NCBI GenBank assembly: GCA_041580375.1
Contig: JBFGDZ010000002.1
Coordinates: 1 to 47,259, forward strand
DNA: 47,259 bases
From: JAPUIN01 sp041580375
GTDB lineage: Bacteria > Acidobacteriota > Polarisedimenticolia > Gp22-AA2
Direction of reading: 5' to 3'
In this document: positions 23,407 through 32,345 of the stretch, piece after piece
Layout of the letters: each line of letters begins with the position of its first letter
Position numbering within the stretch: the stretch's first letter is position 1
Program-made: the position numbers and the translations under genes
Notes under the pieces: model-generated
Seen by the model: the letters and a program-made list of their open reading frames with translations, nothing else
What the model was told of the DNA's origin: nothing
The model's database searches: none

Positions 23407-23434
23407 CGTGACCTCCTCATCGGGGATCTCCCGA

Positions 23435-23456
23435 CGGCGGGCGGACGCGCCCGCCG
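23435..23456. other. GC hairpin in the leader of the methyltransferase-like gene
   Basis: An 8-bp perfect stem CGGCGGGC/GCCCGCCG with a 6-nt loop lies 29 bp upstream of the start codon at 23406, in the 194-bp divergent region. It could shape the mRNA leader; no function is claimed. The remaining part of the gap has a weak -10-like TATTTT near 23580 for the kinase. Confidence 0.4.
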
Positions 23457-23600
23457 GGATTTCGATCGGTGTTTCGGGAGGCACACAGGTTAGGAGTTTT
23501 TCGGCTCCCTGTCCACGGGGATCCGGCCGGCCCGCGACACATTCCGCCACCTTTTTGCTTCCCCTCATCATGCATTCGGTGTATTTTGCGTCACTCCGAC

Positions 23601-26288
23601 ATGTCGCTCGCTGCCGGTACCCAACTCGGCCCCTACGAGATCCTCGCTCCGGTCGGAGCGGGGGGTATGGGGGAGGTCTATAGCGCCCGGGACACCCGGC
23701 TCGACCGGACCGTGGCGATCAAGGTCCTGCCCGAGCACCTGTCCTCCGATCCCGACCTCAGGCAGCGCCTCGAGCGCGAGGCGCGCGCGATCTCCGGCCT
23801 CAACCATCCGCACATCTGCACCCTGCACGACATCGGCCACCAGGACGGCGTCGACTATCTCGTCATGGAGCATCTCGTGGGCGAGCCGCTGTCGGAGCGC
23901 CTCGCGCGGGGGGCTCTGCCGCCGCACGAGCTGCTGCGTCACGCGATCGAGATCGCCGACGCGCTCGACAAGGCGCACCGCCAGGGCGTCATCCATCGCG
24001 ACCTGAAACCGGCCAACATCATGCTGACCAGGTCCGGAGCGAAACTCCTCGACTTCGGCCTGGCCAAGAGCGCCGCGCCGGCCGCGGCGTCGGATCTGAG
24101 CGCGTCGCCGACGGCCACGAGCCCTCTGACCGCCGAGGGGACGATCGTGGGCACCTTCCAGTACATGGCGCCCGAGCAGATCGAGGGAAAGCCCGCCGAC
24201 GCGCGCAGCGACATCTTCGCGTTCGGCGCCGTGCTGTACGAGATGGCGACCGGCCGGCGTGCGTTCGAGGGAAGGACCCAGGCGAGCCTGATCGCGGCGA
24301 TCCTGAAGGAGGAGCCGCGCCCGATCCCGTCGGTGGCTCCGCTGACGCCGCCCGCCCTGCAGCGCCTCGTGGCGACCTGCTTGGCGAAGGACCCCGAGGA
24401 GAGGCGCCAGACGATGCACGATGTCCTGCTGGAGCTGCGCTGGATCGCCGAGGCGGGATCGCAGGCGGGCGTGCCCGTCCCGGTCGCCGCGCGCCGGCGG
24501 TCGCGCGAGCGGCTGGCGTGGGGCGCGGCCGGGGTCGCCGTCGCGCTGCTCGCCGCCGTCGCCGCGGCGTGGCTGATGACGCGGCCCGGCCCTCCGCGGG
24601 AGGCCGTCGTCCGATCGTTTCTCCTGCCTCCGGTCGATGCCGCGGCCGAGTTCGCCCTGGACGCCGTCGATTCCGGATCGCTGACCGTCTCGCCCGACGG
24701 GCGGTACGTGACGTTCGCGGCGCGGACCTCCGACGGCCGGAAGCAGCTCTGGCTGCGCCCGCTCGACGCGCTCGAGTCCCGTCCGCTGCCCGGGACGGAT
24801 GACGGGGAGCACCCCTTCTGGTCCCCGGACAGCCGGTTCATCGCGTTCTTCTCGGGCGGCAAGCTCAGGAAGATCGATCTGGCGGGATCCCCCGCCCTGG
24901 CGCTGGCCGACGCGACCAGCGGCCGCAGCGGCGCCTGGAACAAGGACGGGGTCATCCTGTTCTCGCCGACGACGCTCGACCCGATCCACCGCGTGCCTGC
25001 GGGGGGCGGCGAGGCGACGCCGGTGACCGAGATCGATCGGTCCCGCAACGAGACGACGCACCGGTGGGCGACCTTCCTGCCGGACGGCCGGCATTTCCTC
25101 TTCATGGCGGGCGGGCACGGCACGCAGTCCGACAGCGAGACGCACGCCGTCTTCGTCGCCGATCTCGAGTCGGGAGAGAAGAAACTGCTGGTGCGCGCCC
25201 GCTCCAACGCGGCGTACGCCGACGGGCACCTGCTCTACGTGCGGGGCCACGTCCTGCTGGCCCATCCGTTCGACCCGAATCGGCTCGAGTTCACGGGCGA
25301 TCCGATCCCGATCGCACAGGGGATCCAGTACGAACCGCCCTTCTTCCGCGCGGTGTTCTCGGTCTCGAACAACGGGGTCCTCGTCTACCGCTCGGGCGAG
25401 GTCGACAGCGACTCGACGCTCGTCTGGATCGATCGCGGCGGGCGTGAGATCGGATCGATCGGCGAGCCGGCGGGCTACAACGACATCAGTCTCTCCGGCG
25501 ACCAGACCCGGGCCGCCGTCTCGATCGTGGATCCCGACACGGGAACGAGCGACATCTGGCTCTACGATCTGAAGCGCGAGGTCGCCACGCGCTTCACCTT
25601 CGGCAAGCTGAGCGAGTTTCAGCCGATCTGGTCGCCCGACGGCGAGCGGATCGTGTACAGCGCGATCACGAAGATCTATCCCGATCTGTACGTCAAGCCC
25701 GCGAGCGGGGCCGGCCGCGAGGAGCCGCTCGTGGTCTCCGACTCCGCGAAGGTCGCGAGCGACTGGTCGCCCGACGGCCGGGTCATCCTGTACATGCATT
25801 TCGATCCGAAGGGAGATTCGGAGAGAGACGTCTACGCGCTGACCGTGGGGGCGGACGGGCCGCCGGTCCCCTATCTCGATACCGAGTTCGACGAGTACGA
25901 GGCGTCATTCTCCCCCGACGGGCGGTGGGTCGTTTACACGTCGGAGGAGTCCGGCAGCGCCGAGATCTACGTGACGTCCTTCCCGAAGGCGGCCGGCAAG
26001 TGGCAGATCTCCAAGGGGGGCGGCTCGAGCGCTCTGTGGAACGCGAACGGCCGGGAGATCCTGTACGCAGGACCCGGAGGAGGCCGGCTGATGTCGGTCA
26101 GCGTGCGGATCCTGGAGGACCGCATCGACATCGGCTCTCCCGTCGAGCTGTTCAGGAACGGCCGGATCCGGGAAGGGGACGTGACCCGCGACGGCCAAAG
26201 GGTGCTCGTCGCTCTCGGCGCCGAGGAGCAGGACAACTTCCCCGTCACGCTCACCACGCACTGGCCCGCCGCGCTGGCGAAGAAGTAG
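23601..26288 (+). CDS. Membrane Ser/Thr protein kinase with TolB/WD40-like domain
   Basis: Transmembrane eukaryotic-type kinase of 895 residues. The cytoplasmic kinase domain (about 10-275) has the Gly loop VGAGGMGEVY, Lys in VAIKVLPE, the catalytic loop HRDLKPANIM (H132, D134), DFGLAK and the activation segment ending MAPEQ. One transmembrane helix lies near 305-330 (GVAVALLAAVAAAWLM). The extracytoplasmic part is a beta-propeller of PD40/TolB-type blades such as SPDGRYVTF, WSPDSRFIAFF and SPDGRWVVYTSEESG. This layout is very frequent in Acidobacteriota. ATG 23601 has no good ribosome-binding site. Targets and ligand are unknown. Confidence 0.95.
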   Translation: MSLAAGTQLGPYEILAPVGAGGMGEVYSARDTRLDRTVAIKVLPEHLSSDPDLRQRLEREARAISGLNHPHICTLHDIGHQDGVDYLVMEHLVGEPLSERLARGALPPHELLRHAIEIADALDKAHRQGVIHRDLKPANIMLTRSGAKLLDFGLAKSAAPAAASDLSASPTATSPLTAEGTIVGTFQYMAPEQIEGKPADARSDIFAFGAVLYEMATGRRAFEGRTQASLIAAILKEEPRPIPSVAPLTPPALQRLVATCLAKDPEERRQTMHDVLLELRWIAEAGSQAGVPVPVAARRRSRERLAWGAAGVAVALLAAVAAAWLMTRPGPPREAVVRSFLLPPVDAAAEFALDAVDSGSLTVSPDGRYVTFAARTSDGRKQLWLRPLDALESRPLPGTDDGEHPFWSPDSRFIAFFSGGKLRKIDLAGSPALALADATSGRSGAWNKDGVILFSPTTLDPIHRVPAGGGEATPVTEIDRSRNETTHRWATFLPDGRHFLFMAGGHGTQSDSETHAVFVADLESGEKKLLVRARSNAAYADGHLLYVRGHVLLAHPFDPNRLEFTGDPIPIAQGIQYEPPFFRAVFSVSNNGVLVYRSGEVDSDSTLVWIDRGGREIGSIGEPAGYNDISLSGDQTRAAVSIVDPDTGTSDIWLYDLKREVATRFTFGKLSEFQPIWSPDGERIVYSAITKIYPDLYVKPASGAGREEPLVVSDSAKVASDWSPDGRVILYMHFDPKGDSERDVYALTVGADGPPVPYLDTEFDEYEASFSPDGRWVVYTSEESGSAEIYVTSFPKAAGKWQISKGGGSSALWNANGREILYAGPGGGRLMSVSVRILEDRIDIGSPVELFRNGRIREGDVTRDGQRVLVALGAEEQDNFPVTLTTHWPAALAKK

Positions 26289-26349
26289 AGCCAGCTTCCC
26301 CATCTCTTCGTCCGGAACGTCTCGAGCCACCGCCGGATGAGTCGCTTTT

Positions 26350-26378
26350 TTGCCCTCGCGCCCGGGGGCGGGTATGAT
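26350..26378 (+). promoter_or_regulatory. Sigma-70-like promoter of the serine hydrolase gene
   Basis: TTGCCC (26350-26355, 4 of 6) and TATGAT (26373-26378, 5 of 6) are separated by exactly 17 bp, 62 bp before the start codon, in the 152-bp gap after the kinase gene. Confidence 0.55.
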
Positions 26379-26440
26379 CCCGGTCCGGCGGGCGCAGACC
26401 AGGCGGGCCGGACGCGATCCAGCTGAAAAATCGGGGGGGG

Positions 26441-28252
26441 ATGATGACGATCCGAGTGTTCCAACGCATCGGTGTGCCCGCGGCGCTCTGCCTGACGGTT
26501 CTGGCGGCCGGTTTCCAATTGCAGGCGTGCGGTGGCGGGGACGGGGGCGCCGGCGCGCGCCTCGAGAAGCGCGGCGACCGGGATCTGGCGCGCCGGCTGG
26601 ACGAGTACATGTCGCGCCTCGTCGCGTTCGACGTCTCGGGGGCGCTCGTCGTCGCGAAGGACGGCGAGGTCGTCCTGGCCCGGGGATACGGTCTGGCGGA
26701 TCGCGAGAACGAAGTGCCGTTCTCGCTGCAGACCGTCGTCACGGTCGGATCGATCACCAAGCAGTTCACGGCGGCCGCCATCCTGAAGCTGCAGGAGATG
26801 GGAAGGCTGAGCGTCGAGGACAGGATCGATCGTTTCTTTCCCGACGCCCCCGAGGACAAGAGAAGGATCACGCTCCACCACCTGCTGACGCACACGGCCG
26901 GCTTCGAGGCCGCCCTGGGCGACGACTTCGACGAGACCGCCACCCGCGATCGGGTCGTGGAGCAGGCCCTGGCCTCCGATCTGCTGCACGAGCCGGGCGG
27001 GCCGTATGTGTACTCGAACGTCGGGTACAGCCTGCTGGGCGCGATCGTCGAGATCGCCTCGGGACAGCCGTACGAGGTGTTCCTGAAGCAGCACCTCTTC
27101 GATCCCGCGGGCATGACCCGCACGGGGTATCGCCTGGCCGACTGGTCGGGGCTCGCCGTCGCGCGCGGATACGACGGGAAGGAGCCCTGGGGCACGGTCC
27201 TCGAGCGCCCCTGGATGGAGGACGGGCCGTACTGGCACCTGCGGGCGAACGGCGGGATCCACTCCACCCTCGAGGACATGTACCGGTGGCACCTGGCCCT
27301 TCTGGACGACCGCGTGCTCTCGGCGGCGTCGCGGGAGGCGATGTTCACGCCGTTCGCGGACGAGGGCGGCGGCGAGTCGCACTACGGGTACGGCTGGAGC
27401 ATCGCGCGCACGCCGCGCGGCACGACCCGCATCGCGCACAACGGCGGCAACGGCATCTTCTTCGCCGATGTCCTGCGCTTCGTGGACGAGGGCGCCGTCG
27501 TCCTCTTCGCCACCAACACGGCGCGGAGCGGCTCGGAACGGGTGAGCACGATCATCCCCGCCATCCTCTTCGGGGAGGACTATCCGGTGCCGCCGAAGGT
27601 CGCCCGCATCGACCCGGCGGGCGCCCGCCGGCTCGCGGGGTCATACGCGCTGCCGTCCGGGGACGTCGTCGAGATCGCCGCCGGCGAGAACGGCCGGCTC
27701 CGCGCCTCGGCGCGGGGCGAGGCGTTCTGCCTGATCAGCAGCGGCGAGGCGCACCGGCGCCCGGATCTCGATCGCCTGGCGGCGCGCACCGCCGGCATCC
27801 TGGGTCAGGCGATCCGGGGCACGATCGATCCGATCGAGACGGCGCTGGACAGCCGGATGCCGCGCGCGGAGCTGGAGCAGATCTTCAAGGAGCGCCGGGC
27901 CACCTGGACCGGAGAGCACGGAGAATACCGGTCCACGTCGCCGGTCGCGGCGGTGCCGGAGACGGACGACGAGGTCGTCGTCCTGGCGCGCTCCGATTTC
28001 GCGCGGGGCGCGATCCACCACCGCGTCGTCTGGGCCGGGGGGCGGATCGCCGGGGCCCGGCTGACCTTCGATCCCGCCATCGTCTTCTATCCCGAGTCGG
28101 AAAACGAGTTCTCCTCGTTCGATCTGGACCGACCGACGATCGTCCGAATCAGCTTCGAGCCCGCGGCGGACGGTGACGGCGTGCGGCTCGTCGTGCACGG
28201 GCCCTCCGGCGCGACGCGGCTGGCGAGATCGGACCGGGCCGGTCCGGGATAG
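26441..28252 (+). CDS. Beta-lactamase-family serine hydrolase, lipoprotein
   Basis: Class C beta-lactamase/penicillin-binding-like serine hydrolase of 603 residues, anchored in the envelope by the lipobox LQAC. The active site is complete: SITK (S104 nucleophile, K107), YSN (Y191) and HNGG as the third motif. The catalytic domain covers about 40-380. The C-terminal 220 residues form an extra domain with a lipocalin/DUF3471-like pattern (RLAGSYALPSGDVVEI) seen in many such esterases and D-aminopeptidases. Being exported and lacking an AmpR-like neighbour, it is more likely a peptidase or esterase than a resistance enzyme. Confidence 0.93.
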   Translation: MMTIRVFQRIGVPAALCLTVLAAGFQLQACGGGDGGAGARLEKRGDRDLARRLDEYMSRLVAFDVSGALVVAKDGEVVLARGYGLADRENEVPFSLQTVVTVGSITKQFTAAAILKLQEMGRLSVEDRIDRFFPDAPEDKRRITLHHLLTHTAGFEAALGDDFDETATRDRVVEQALASDLLHEPGGPYVYSNVGYSLLGAIVEIASGQPYEVFLKQHLFDPAGMTRTGYRLADWSGLAVARGYDGKEPWGTVLERPWMEDGPYWHLRANGGIHSTLEDMYRWHLALLDDRVLSAASREAMFTPFADEGGGESHYGYGWSIARTPRGTTRIAHNGGNGIFFADVLRFVDEGAVVLFATNTARSGSERVSTIIPAILFGEDYPVPPKVARIDPAGARRLAGSYALPSGDVVEIAAGENGRLRASARGEAFCLISSGEAHRRPDLDRLAARTAGILGQAIRGTIDPIETALDSRMPRAELEQIFKERRATWTGEHGEYRSTSPVAAVPETDDEVVVLARSDFARGAIHHRVVWAGGRIAGARLTFDPAIVFYPESENEFSSFDLDRPTIVRISFEPAADGDGVRLVVHGPSGATRLARSDRAGPG

Positions 28253-28353
28253 TCGGCGCGACGGGGCCGGGCGGGTATCGCTCCGCCCCCCGCGGGTGTA
28301 GACTGTCGCGGCTCCGAAAGCCCGATTCGCACGATCCTGGAGGACCGGTCTCC

Positions 28354-30288
28354 ATGATGCCGATCCGCACGCCCGGAGGAACGAACGCGCCGGGACGATT
28401 CGCGGCGGCGCTCGCCTGCGCGGCGCTCCTCGCGGCCTGTCCGGGCGCCGGTCCGGAACGCCGGGACGCCCCGGCGCGGGTCGATTCCGCCGGAGCGGCG
28501 CACGACATCCATTCGTTCGGCCGGCCCGGGGACGTGCGGGTCACGCACGCCGACATCGACTGGACGATCGACTTCGACCGCCGCGAGATCGCGGGCAGCG
28601 TCACCTGGACGTTCGAGCGGGCGCCCGGAGGGGAGGGCGAGCCGCTCATCCTCGACACGAGAGGCCTCTCCGTCGAGGAGGTCACGGCGGAGGACGGCAC
28701 GGCGCTGGACCACGCCCTTGCGCACGAGCACCCGGCCCTGGGACGGGCCCTCGGGATCATGGCGCCGCCCGGGGAGAACAGGGTCGTCATCCGATACCGC
28801 ACGAGCCCCGGGGCCGGCGCGCTGCAGTGGCTGACTCCGGAGCAGACCGCGGGCGGCGGCAAGCCGTACCTGTTCTCCCAGGCCCAGTCGATCCTCGCGC
28901 GCACGATGCTGCCGTGCCAGGACTCGCCGGGCGTGCGCATCACGTATCGGGCCCGCGTCCGGGTTCCGCGGGGTCTCCGGGCGGTCATGGCGGCCCGCAT
29001 GGAGCCCGGCCCGGAGCCCTCCGGCGCGCTCGATTCGTACCTGTTCGAGATGCCGCAGCCGATCCCGTCCTACCTCATCGCCCTGGCCGTCGGCGACATC
29101 GTGTTCAAAGAGATCGGCCCCCGATCGGGCGTGTTCGCCGAGCCGTCCGTGATCGAGCGCGCGGCCTGGGAGTTCGCCGACACGGAGGCGATGATCGACG
29201 CGACGGAGACGATGTACGGGCCGTACCGCTGGGAGCGCTACGACATCCTCGTCCTGCCGCCGAGCTTCCCGTTCGGAGGCATGGAGAACCCCCGCCTGAC
29301 CTTCGCGACCCCGACTGTCCTGGCGGGCGATCGCTCGTTGACCGGCCTGATCGCCCACGAGCTCGCCCACTCCTGGTCCGGCAATCTCGTCACCAACGCC
29401 ACCTGGTCCGAATTCTGGATGAACGAGGGCTTCACCGTCTATCTCGAGCGCCGGATCCTCGAGGCCGTCTACGGCAAAAAGAGAGCCGACATGGTGTCGG
29501 TCCTCGGCTGGCAGAACCTCCTGATCGACATGAAGGAGATGGACGCGGGCGACACGGCGCTGCACAACGTCTCGCTTCAGGGCCGCGATCCGGACGATGC
29601 CTTCAGCCGCGTGCCCTACGAGAAGGGCTCCCTGTTCCTGCGGCTGCTCGAGGGCGAGGTGGGGCGCGAGCGTCTCGACGCGTTCCTGAGACGCTGGTTC
29701 GATGAGAACGCCTTTCAGAGCCGCACGACTCAGGAGTTCGAAGCGGCGCTCCGCGAGCGGCTCTTCGCGGGCGATCCCTCCCGGCCCGGTGCTCTGCGCG
29801 TCGATGAGTGGCTGTACGGAACGGGCCTGCCGGACAACGCGCCCGAGCCGGAGAGCGACGCCTTCGACCTCGCCGAGGCGGAGGCACGGGCGTTCCTCGC
29901 GGGTGAGAAACCGGCCTCCGCCCTGCCGGTGAAGGACTGGTCCACTCAGGAGTGGCAGCACTTCATCCGCTCTCTTCCCGACGATCTCGACTCCCGTCGC
30001 ATGGGCGCGCTCGACCAGGCCTGGTCCCTGAGCGAGAGCGGCAACGCCGAGATCCTGTTCGAGTGGCTCAAGAAGTCGATCCGGGCCGGATACGCGCCCG
30101 CGCTTCCCCCGCTGGAGAAGTTCCTCATCGAGCAGGGACGCCGCAAGTATCTCAAGCCGCTCTACACGGAGCTGGCGAAGACCGAGGCGGGCAGGCGCCG
30201 CGCGCTCGACATCTACCGGCGCGCCCGTTCCCTCTACCACCCGGTCTCCGCGAACACCATCGACCAGGTTCTCGATTACGGAGGGTAG
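28354..30288 (+). CDS. M1 family aminopeptidase (leukotriene A4 hydrolase-like), lipoprotein
   Basis: Zinc aminopeptidase of 644 residues expected on the outer face of a membrane, trimming N-termini of imported or released peptides. The signal ends in lipobox LLAAC. The M1 exopeptidase motif is FGGMENP, and the zinc site is HELAH (H335, E336, H339) with E358, the exact HExxH-x18-E spacing. The C-terminal about 150 residues resemble the leukotriene A4 hydrolase helical domain (KDWSTQEWQHFIRSLP, then an Arg-rich helix pack). ATG 28354 has GGAGGA 15-10 nt upstream. Tandem with the serine hydrolase on the same strand. Confidence 0.94.
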   Translation: MMPIRTPGGTNAPGRFAAALACAALLAACPGAGPERRDAPARVDSAGAAHDIHSFGRPGDVRVTHADIDWTIDFDRREIAGSVTWTFERAPGGEGEPLILDTRGLSVEEVTAEDGTALDHALAHEHPALGRALGIMAPPGENRVVIRYRTSPGAGALQWLTPEQTAGGGKPYLFSQAQSILARTMLPCQDSPGVRITYRARVRVPRGLRAVMAARMEPGPEPSGALDSYLFEMPQPIPSYLIALAVGDIVFKEIGPRSGVFAEPSVIERAAWEFADTEAMIDATETMYGPYRWERYDILVLPPSFPFGGMENPRLTFATPTVLAGDRSLTGLIAHELAHSWSGNLVTNATWSEFWMNEGFTVYLERRILEAVYGKKRADMVSVLGWQNLLIDMKEMDAGDTALHNVSLQGRDPDDAFSRVPYEKGSLFLRLLEGEVGRERLDAFLRRWFDENAFQSRTTQEFEAALRERLFAGDPSRPGALRVDEWLYGTGLPDNAPEPESDAFDLAEAEARAFLAGEKPASALPVKDWSTQEWQHFIRSLPDDLDSRRMGALDQAWSLSESGNAEILFEWLKKSIRAGYAPALPPLEKFLIEQGRRKYLKPLYTELAKTEAGRRRALDIYRRARSLYHPVSANTIDQVLDYGG

Positions 30289-30326
30289 GGACCCGTCGTG
30301 CGGCAGCGCCGGGTGGAGCGCGCGGG

Positions 30327-30346
30327 GCACGGATTTCCGGCCGTGC
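30327..30346 (+). terminator. Small hairpin after the M1 aminopeptidase gene
   Basis: GCACGG and CCGTGC pair perfectly around an 8-nt loop 39 bp after the stop codon. No T tract follows, so a terminator role is only possible. Confidence 0.3.
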
Positions 30347-30400
30347 GATGACCGGATCTGGTAATCTACGCAGACCGTTTCAAGGGAGGATCGTCATCCG

Positions 30401-31462
30401 ATGTCGAGCAAAAAACGGAGTCTCATCGGCTTCGCTCTCGTGAGCGCGCTTCTCCTGGGCGTGGCCTGCGGGGCCGCCTCTCAGGACGCCTCGAAGAAGA
30501 AGTCGGGCGGGAAGGAGGGGGCCGCCGGAGGCGGCGTCGCGGCCCGCGTCGGCGACAGAACCATCACGCTCGCCGAGGTGGACGAGAAGGCGATGACCGC
30601 CAACATCAACGCGTACCAGGCTCTGTACGACGCGCGCCGCGCCGCTCTGGATCAGATCATCTCCGACCTGCTGCTGGAGAGGGAGGCTGCGGAGAAGGGC
30701 GTCACCAAGGAGAAGCTCCTCGAGGAGGCGCTCAACACGGAGAGCCTGGCGGTGACCGACGCGGAAGTCGAGTCCTTCTTCAACGAGAACCAGGGCATGA
30801 TGGGGGGGCGGACCCTCGATCAGCTGCGGGGCCAGATCCATCAGTACCTGGCGAATCAGAAGGTCGGCGAGGCGCGGCAGGCTTTCTTCGACGTCCTCAA
30901 GAAAAAGGCCGGCGTGAAGATCGCGCTCGATCCGCCGCGCGCTCCGGTCCAGATCGCGGCGAACGACCCGGTGAAGGGTCCCGCGGACGCCCGGATCACG
31001 ATCGTCGAGTTCTCCGACTTCCAATGACCGTACTGCGCGAGGGTCGGTCCGACCCTCTCCAAGATCTTCGAGACCTACCCGAACCAGGTCCGGCTCGTCT
31101 ACCGCGACTACCCGCTGCCGAATCACAGCCAGGCGCTGCCCGCGGCCGAAGCGGCGCAGTGCGCCCACGCCCAGGGTAAGTTCTGGGAGTATCACGACGC
31201 GCTGTTCGAGAATCAGCGCTCCCTGACGGCGGAGAACTACCAGAAGTTCGCCGCCGACCTCGGTCTGGACACGAAGAAGTTCAAGTCCTGCATGGACTCC
31301 GCCACACACCGCGCCGGAGTCCAGGAGGATCACCGCCAGGGCGTGGAGGTCGGCGTCACCGGAACCCCCGCCTTCTTCATCAACGGCCGCTTCCTCTCCG
31401 GGGCCCAGCCGTTCGAGGCGTTCAAGGCGATCATCGACGAGGAGCTGACGCTCGAGCGCTAG
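30401..31462 (+). CDS. Selenocysteine-containing SurA/DsbA-like thiol oxidoreductase
   Basis: Envelope disulfide oxidoreductase read through an in-frame TGA (31025-31027) as selenocysteine, giving 353 residues. ATG 30401 follows GGGAGGA. A signal segment ends near C23 (LLLGVAC, lipoprotein-like). Residues about 50-180 are a helical SurA-N-like region (VGDRTITLAEVDEKA). The DsbA-type thioredoxin fold starts at ITIVEFSDFQ, then TGA at codon 209, then PYC: a UxxC active site with C212 as resolving cysteine. After the TGA come PTLSKIFETYPNQVRLVYRDYPLP, shortened here to LVYRDYPLP, and cis-Pro GTPAFFING. A SECIS-like hairpin follows the TGA. A nonsense mutation or read error is the alternative, but the downstream part is fully conserved. 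Confidence 0.85.
31025..31057 (+). promoter_or_regulatory. UGA codon with bacterial SECIS-like hairpin
   Basis: The stem GAGGGTC (31039-31045) pairs perfectly with GACCCTC (31051-31057); the 5-nt loop is GGTCC, or an 8-bp stem closes a GTC loop. The loop starts 18 nt after the TGA. As I recall the E. coli fdhF element, it likewise has 18 nt from TGA to a GGUC apical loop bound by SelB. The E. coli bulged U has no clear counterpart. Confidence 0.75.
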
Positions 31463-31482
31463 ATCCGCGCGCGCCGCGCGGC

Positions 31483-32301
31483 TCAGCCGCGGCTTTTGCG
31501 GAGCACGTGCGTCAGCGAGGCGTCCGGCCGTCCTCCCCCGGTCATGTCCCAGCCACCGCCGACCGACAGCTGGGTGCCGCTGATGGCGGAGGATTCGCGC
31601 GACGCCAGGAACGCCACGGCACGTGCGATCTCGTCGGGCCGGACGAGCCGCCCGATCGGGGAGCGCGCCGTCATGACCCTCTTGTACAGGGCGCCGAGGT
31701 GGGCGTTGTCGGTGAGCCCCGGCCCGACCGCGTTCACCGTGATCCCTCTCCGGATCTCCTCCAGCGCGAGAGCCCGGGTGAGGGCCAGCAGCGCGAGCTT
31801 GGCGACGTGATAGGCGGCGGCGCCGGGCGCCGGGGCCTGAGTCTCGACCACGGACGCGGTGATGTTGACGATCCGGCCCCAGCGCTTCCTGCGCATCTCC
31901 GGAACGGCCTCGCGCGCGCACAGGAACGCGGCGTGCAGGTTGGAATCGACGATCCCCTTCCACTCCTCGAACCGCATCGACGCGATCGGCCCCTCGGCGT
32001 ACTCGCCGACGTTGTTGACCAGCACGGAAACGGGACCGAGCGCGCGGCGGACGGACGCGAACAGGCGACGCACCTGGTCCGGCCGCGTCACGTCGGCGCG
32101 CACGGCGATCGCCCGCCGACCGCGCCTCTTCACTTCGGCCAGCGTTCGTTCCGCTCCGCGCCGGTGGCCCCGGTAGGCGAACCCGACGTCGAACCCGGCG
32201 CCGGCCAGCGCGATCGAGACGGCGCGGCCGACGCCGCGTGAGCCGCCCGTGACGAGCGCGACGCGGACGGCCGCGCGGGACGGTGTTCTTCTTCTGGGCA
32301 T
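31483..32301 (-). CDS. SDR family oxidoreductase (FabG-like)
   Basis: Classical short-chain dehydrogenase of 272 residues, NADP-type by the Arg-rich stretch after the glycine motif. Cofactor motif TGGSRGVG, NNVG in the central strand, Ser in ITASVVE, and the catalytic YHVAK are in place, followed by ITVNAVGPGL. The reaction is an oxidation or reduction of an alcohol/ketone, possibly 3-oxoacyl substrates; context does not narrow it. It starts at ATG 32301 with GGGAGGT upstream, is convergent with the selenoprotein gene, and diverges from the methyltransferase at 32346 with only 44 bp between. Confidence 0.92.
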   Translation of the reverse strand: MPRRRTPSRAAVRVALVTGGSRGVGRAVSIALAGAGFDVGFAYRGHRRGAERTLAEVKRRGRRAIAVRADVTRPDQVRRLFASVRRALGPVSVLVNNVGEYAEGPIASMRFEEWKGIVDSNLHAAFLCAREAVPEMRRKRWGRIVNITASVVETQAPAPGAAAYHVAKLALLALTRALALEEIRRGITVNAVGPGLTDNAHLGALYKRVMTARSPIGRLVRPDEIARAVAFLASRESSAISGTQLSVGGGWDMTGGGRPDASLTHVLRKSRG

Positions 32302-32345
32302 GATGGCGCACCTCCCGATGGATGAGATCTCTTCTATTGTAGCGC

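Noticed and set aside
23568..25799. Open frame of 743 codons opposite the kinase gene
   Set aside because: Composition is a mirror of the kinase codons and no protein motif is present; the plus-strand kinase is certain.
31025..31027. Reading the DsbA-like gene as a pseudogene broken by a nonsense codon
   Set aside because: The stop falls exactly on the redox Cys position, the downstream frame is intact and conserved to its natural end, and a SECIS-like hairpin with correct spacing follows. A sequencing error (TGC to TGA) cannot be fully excluded.
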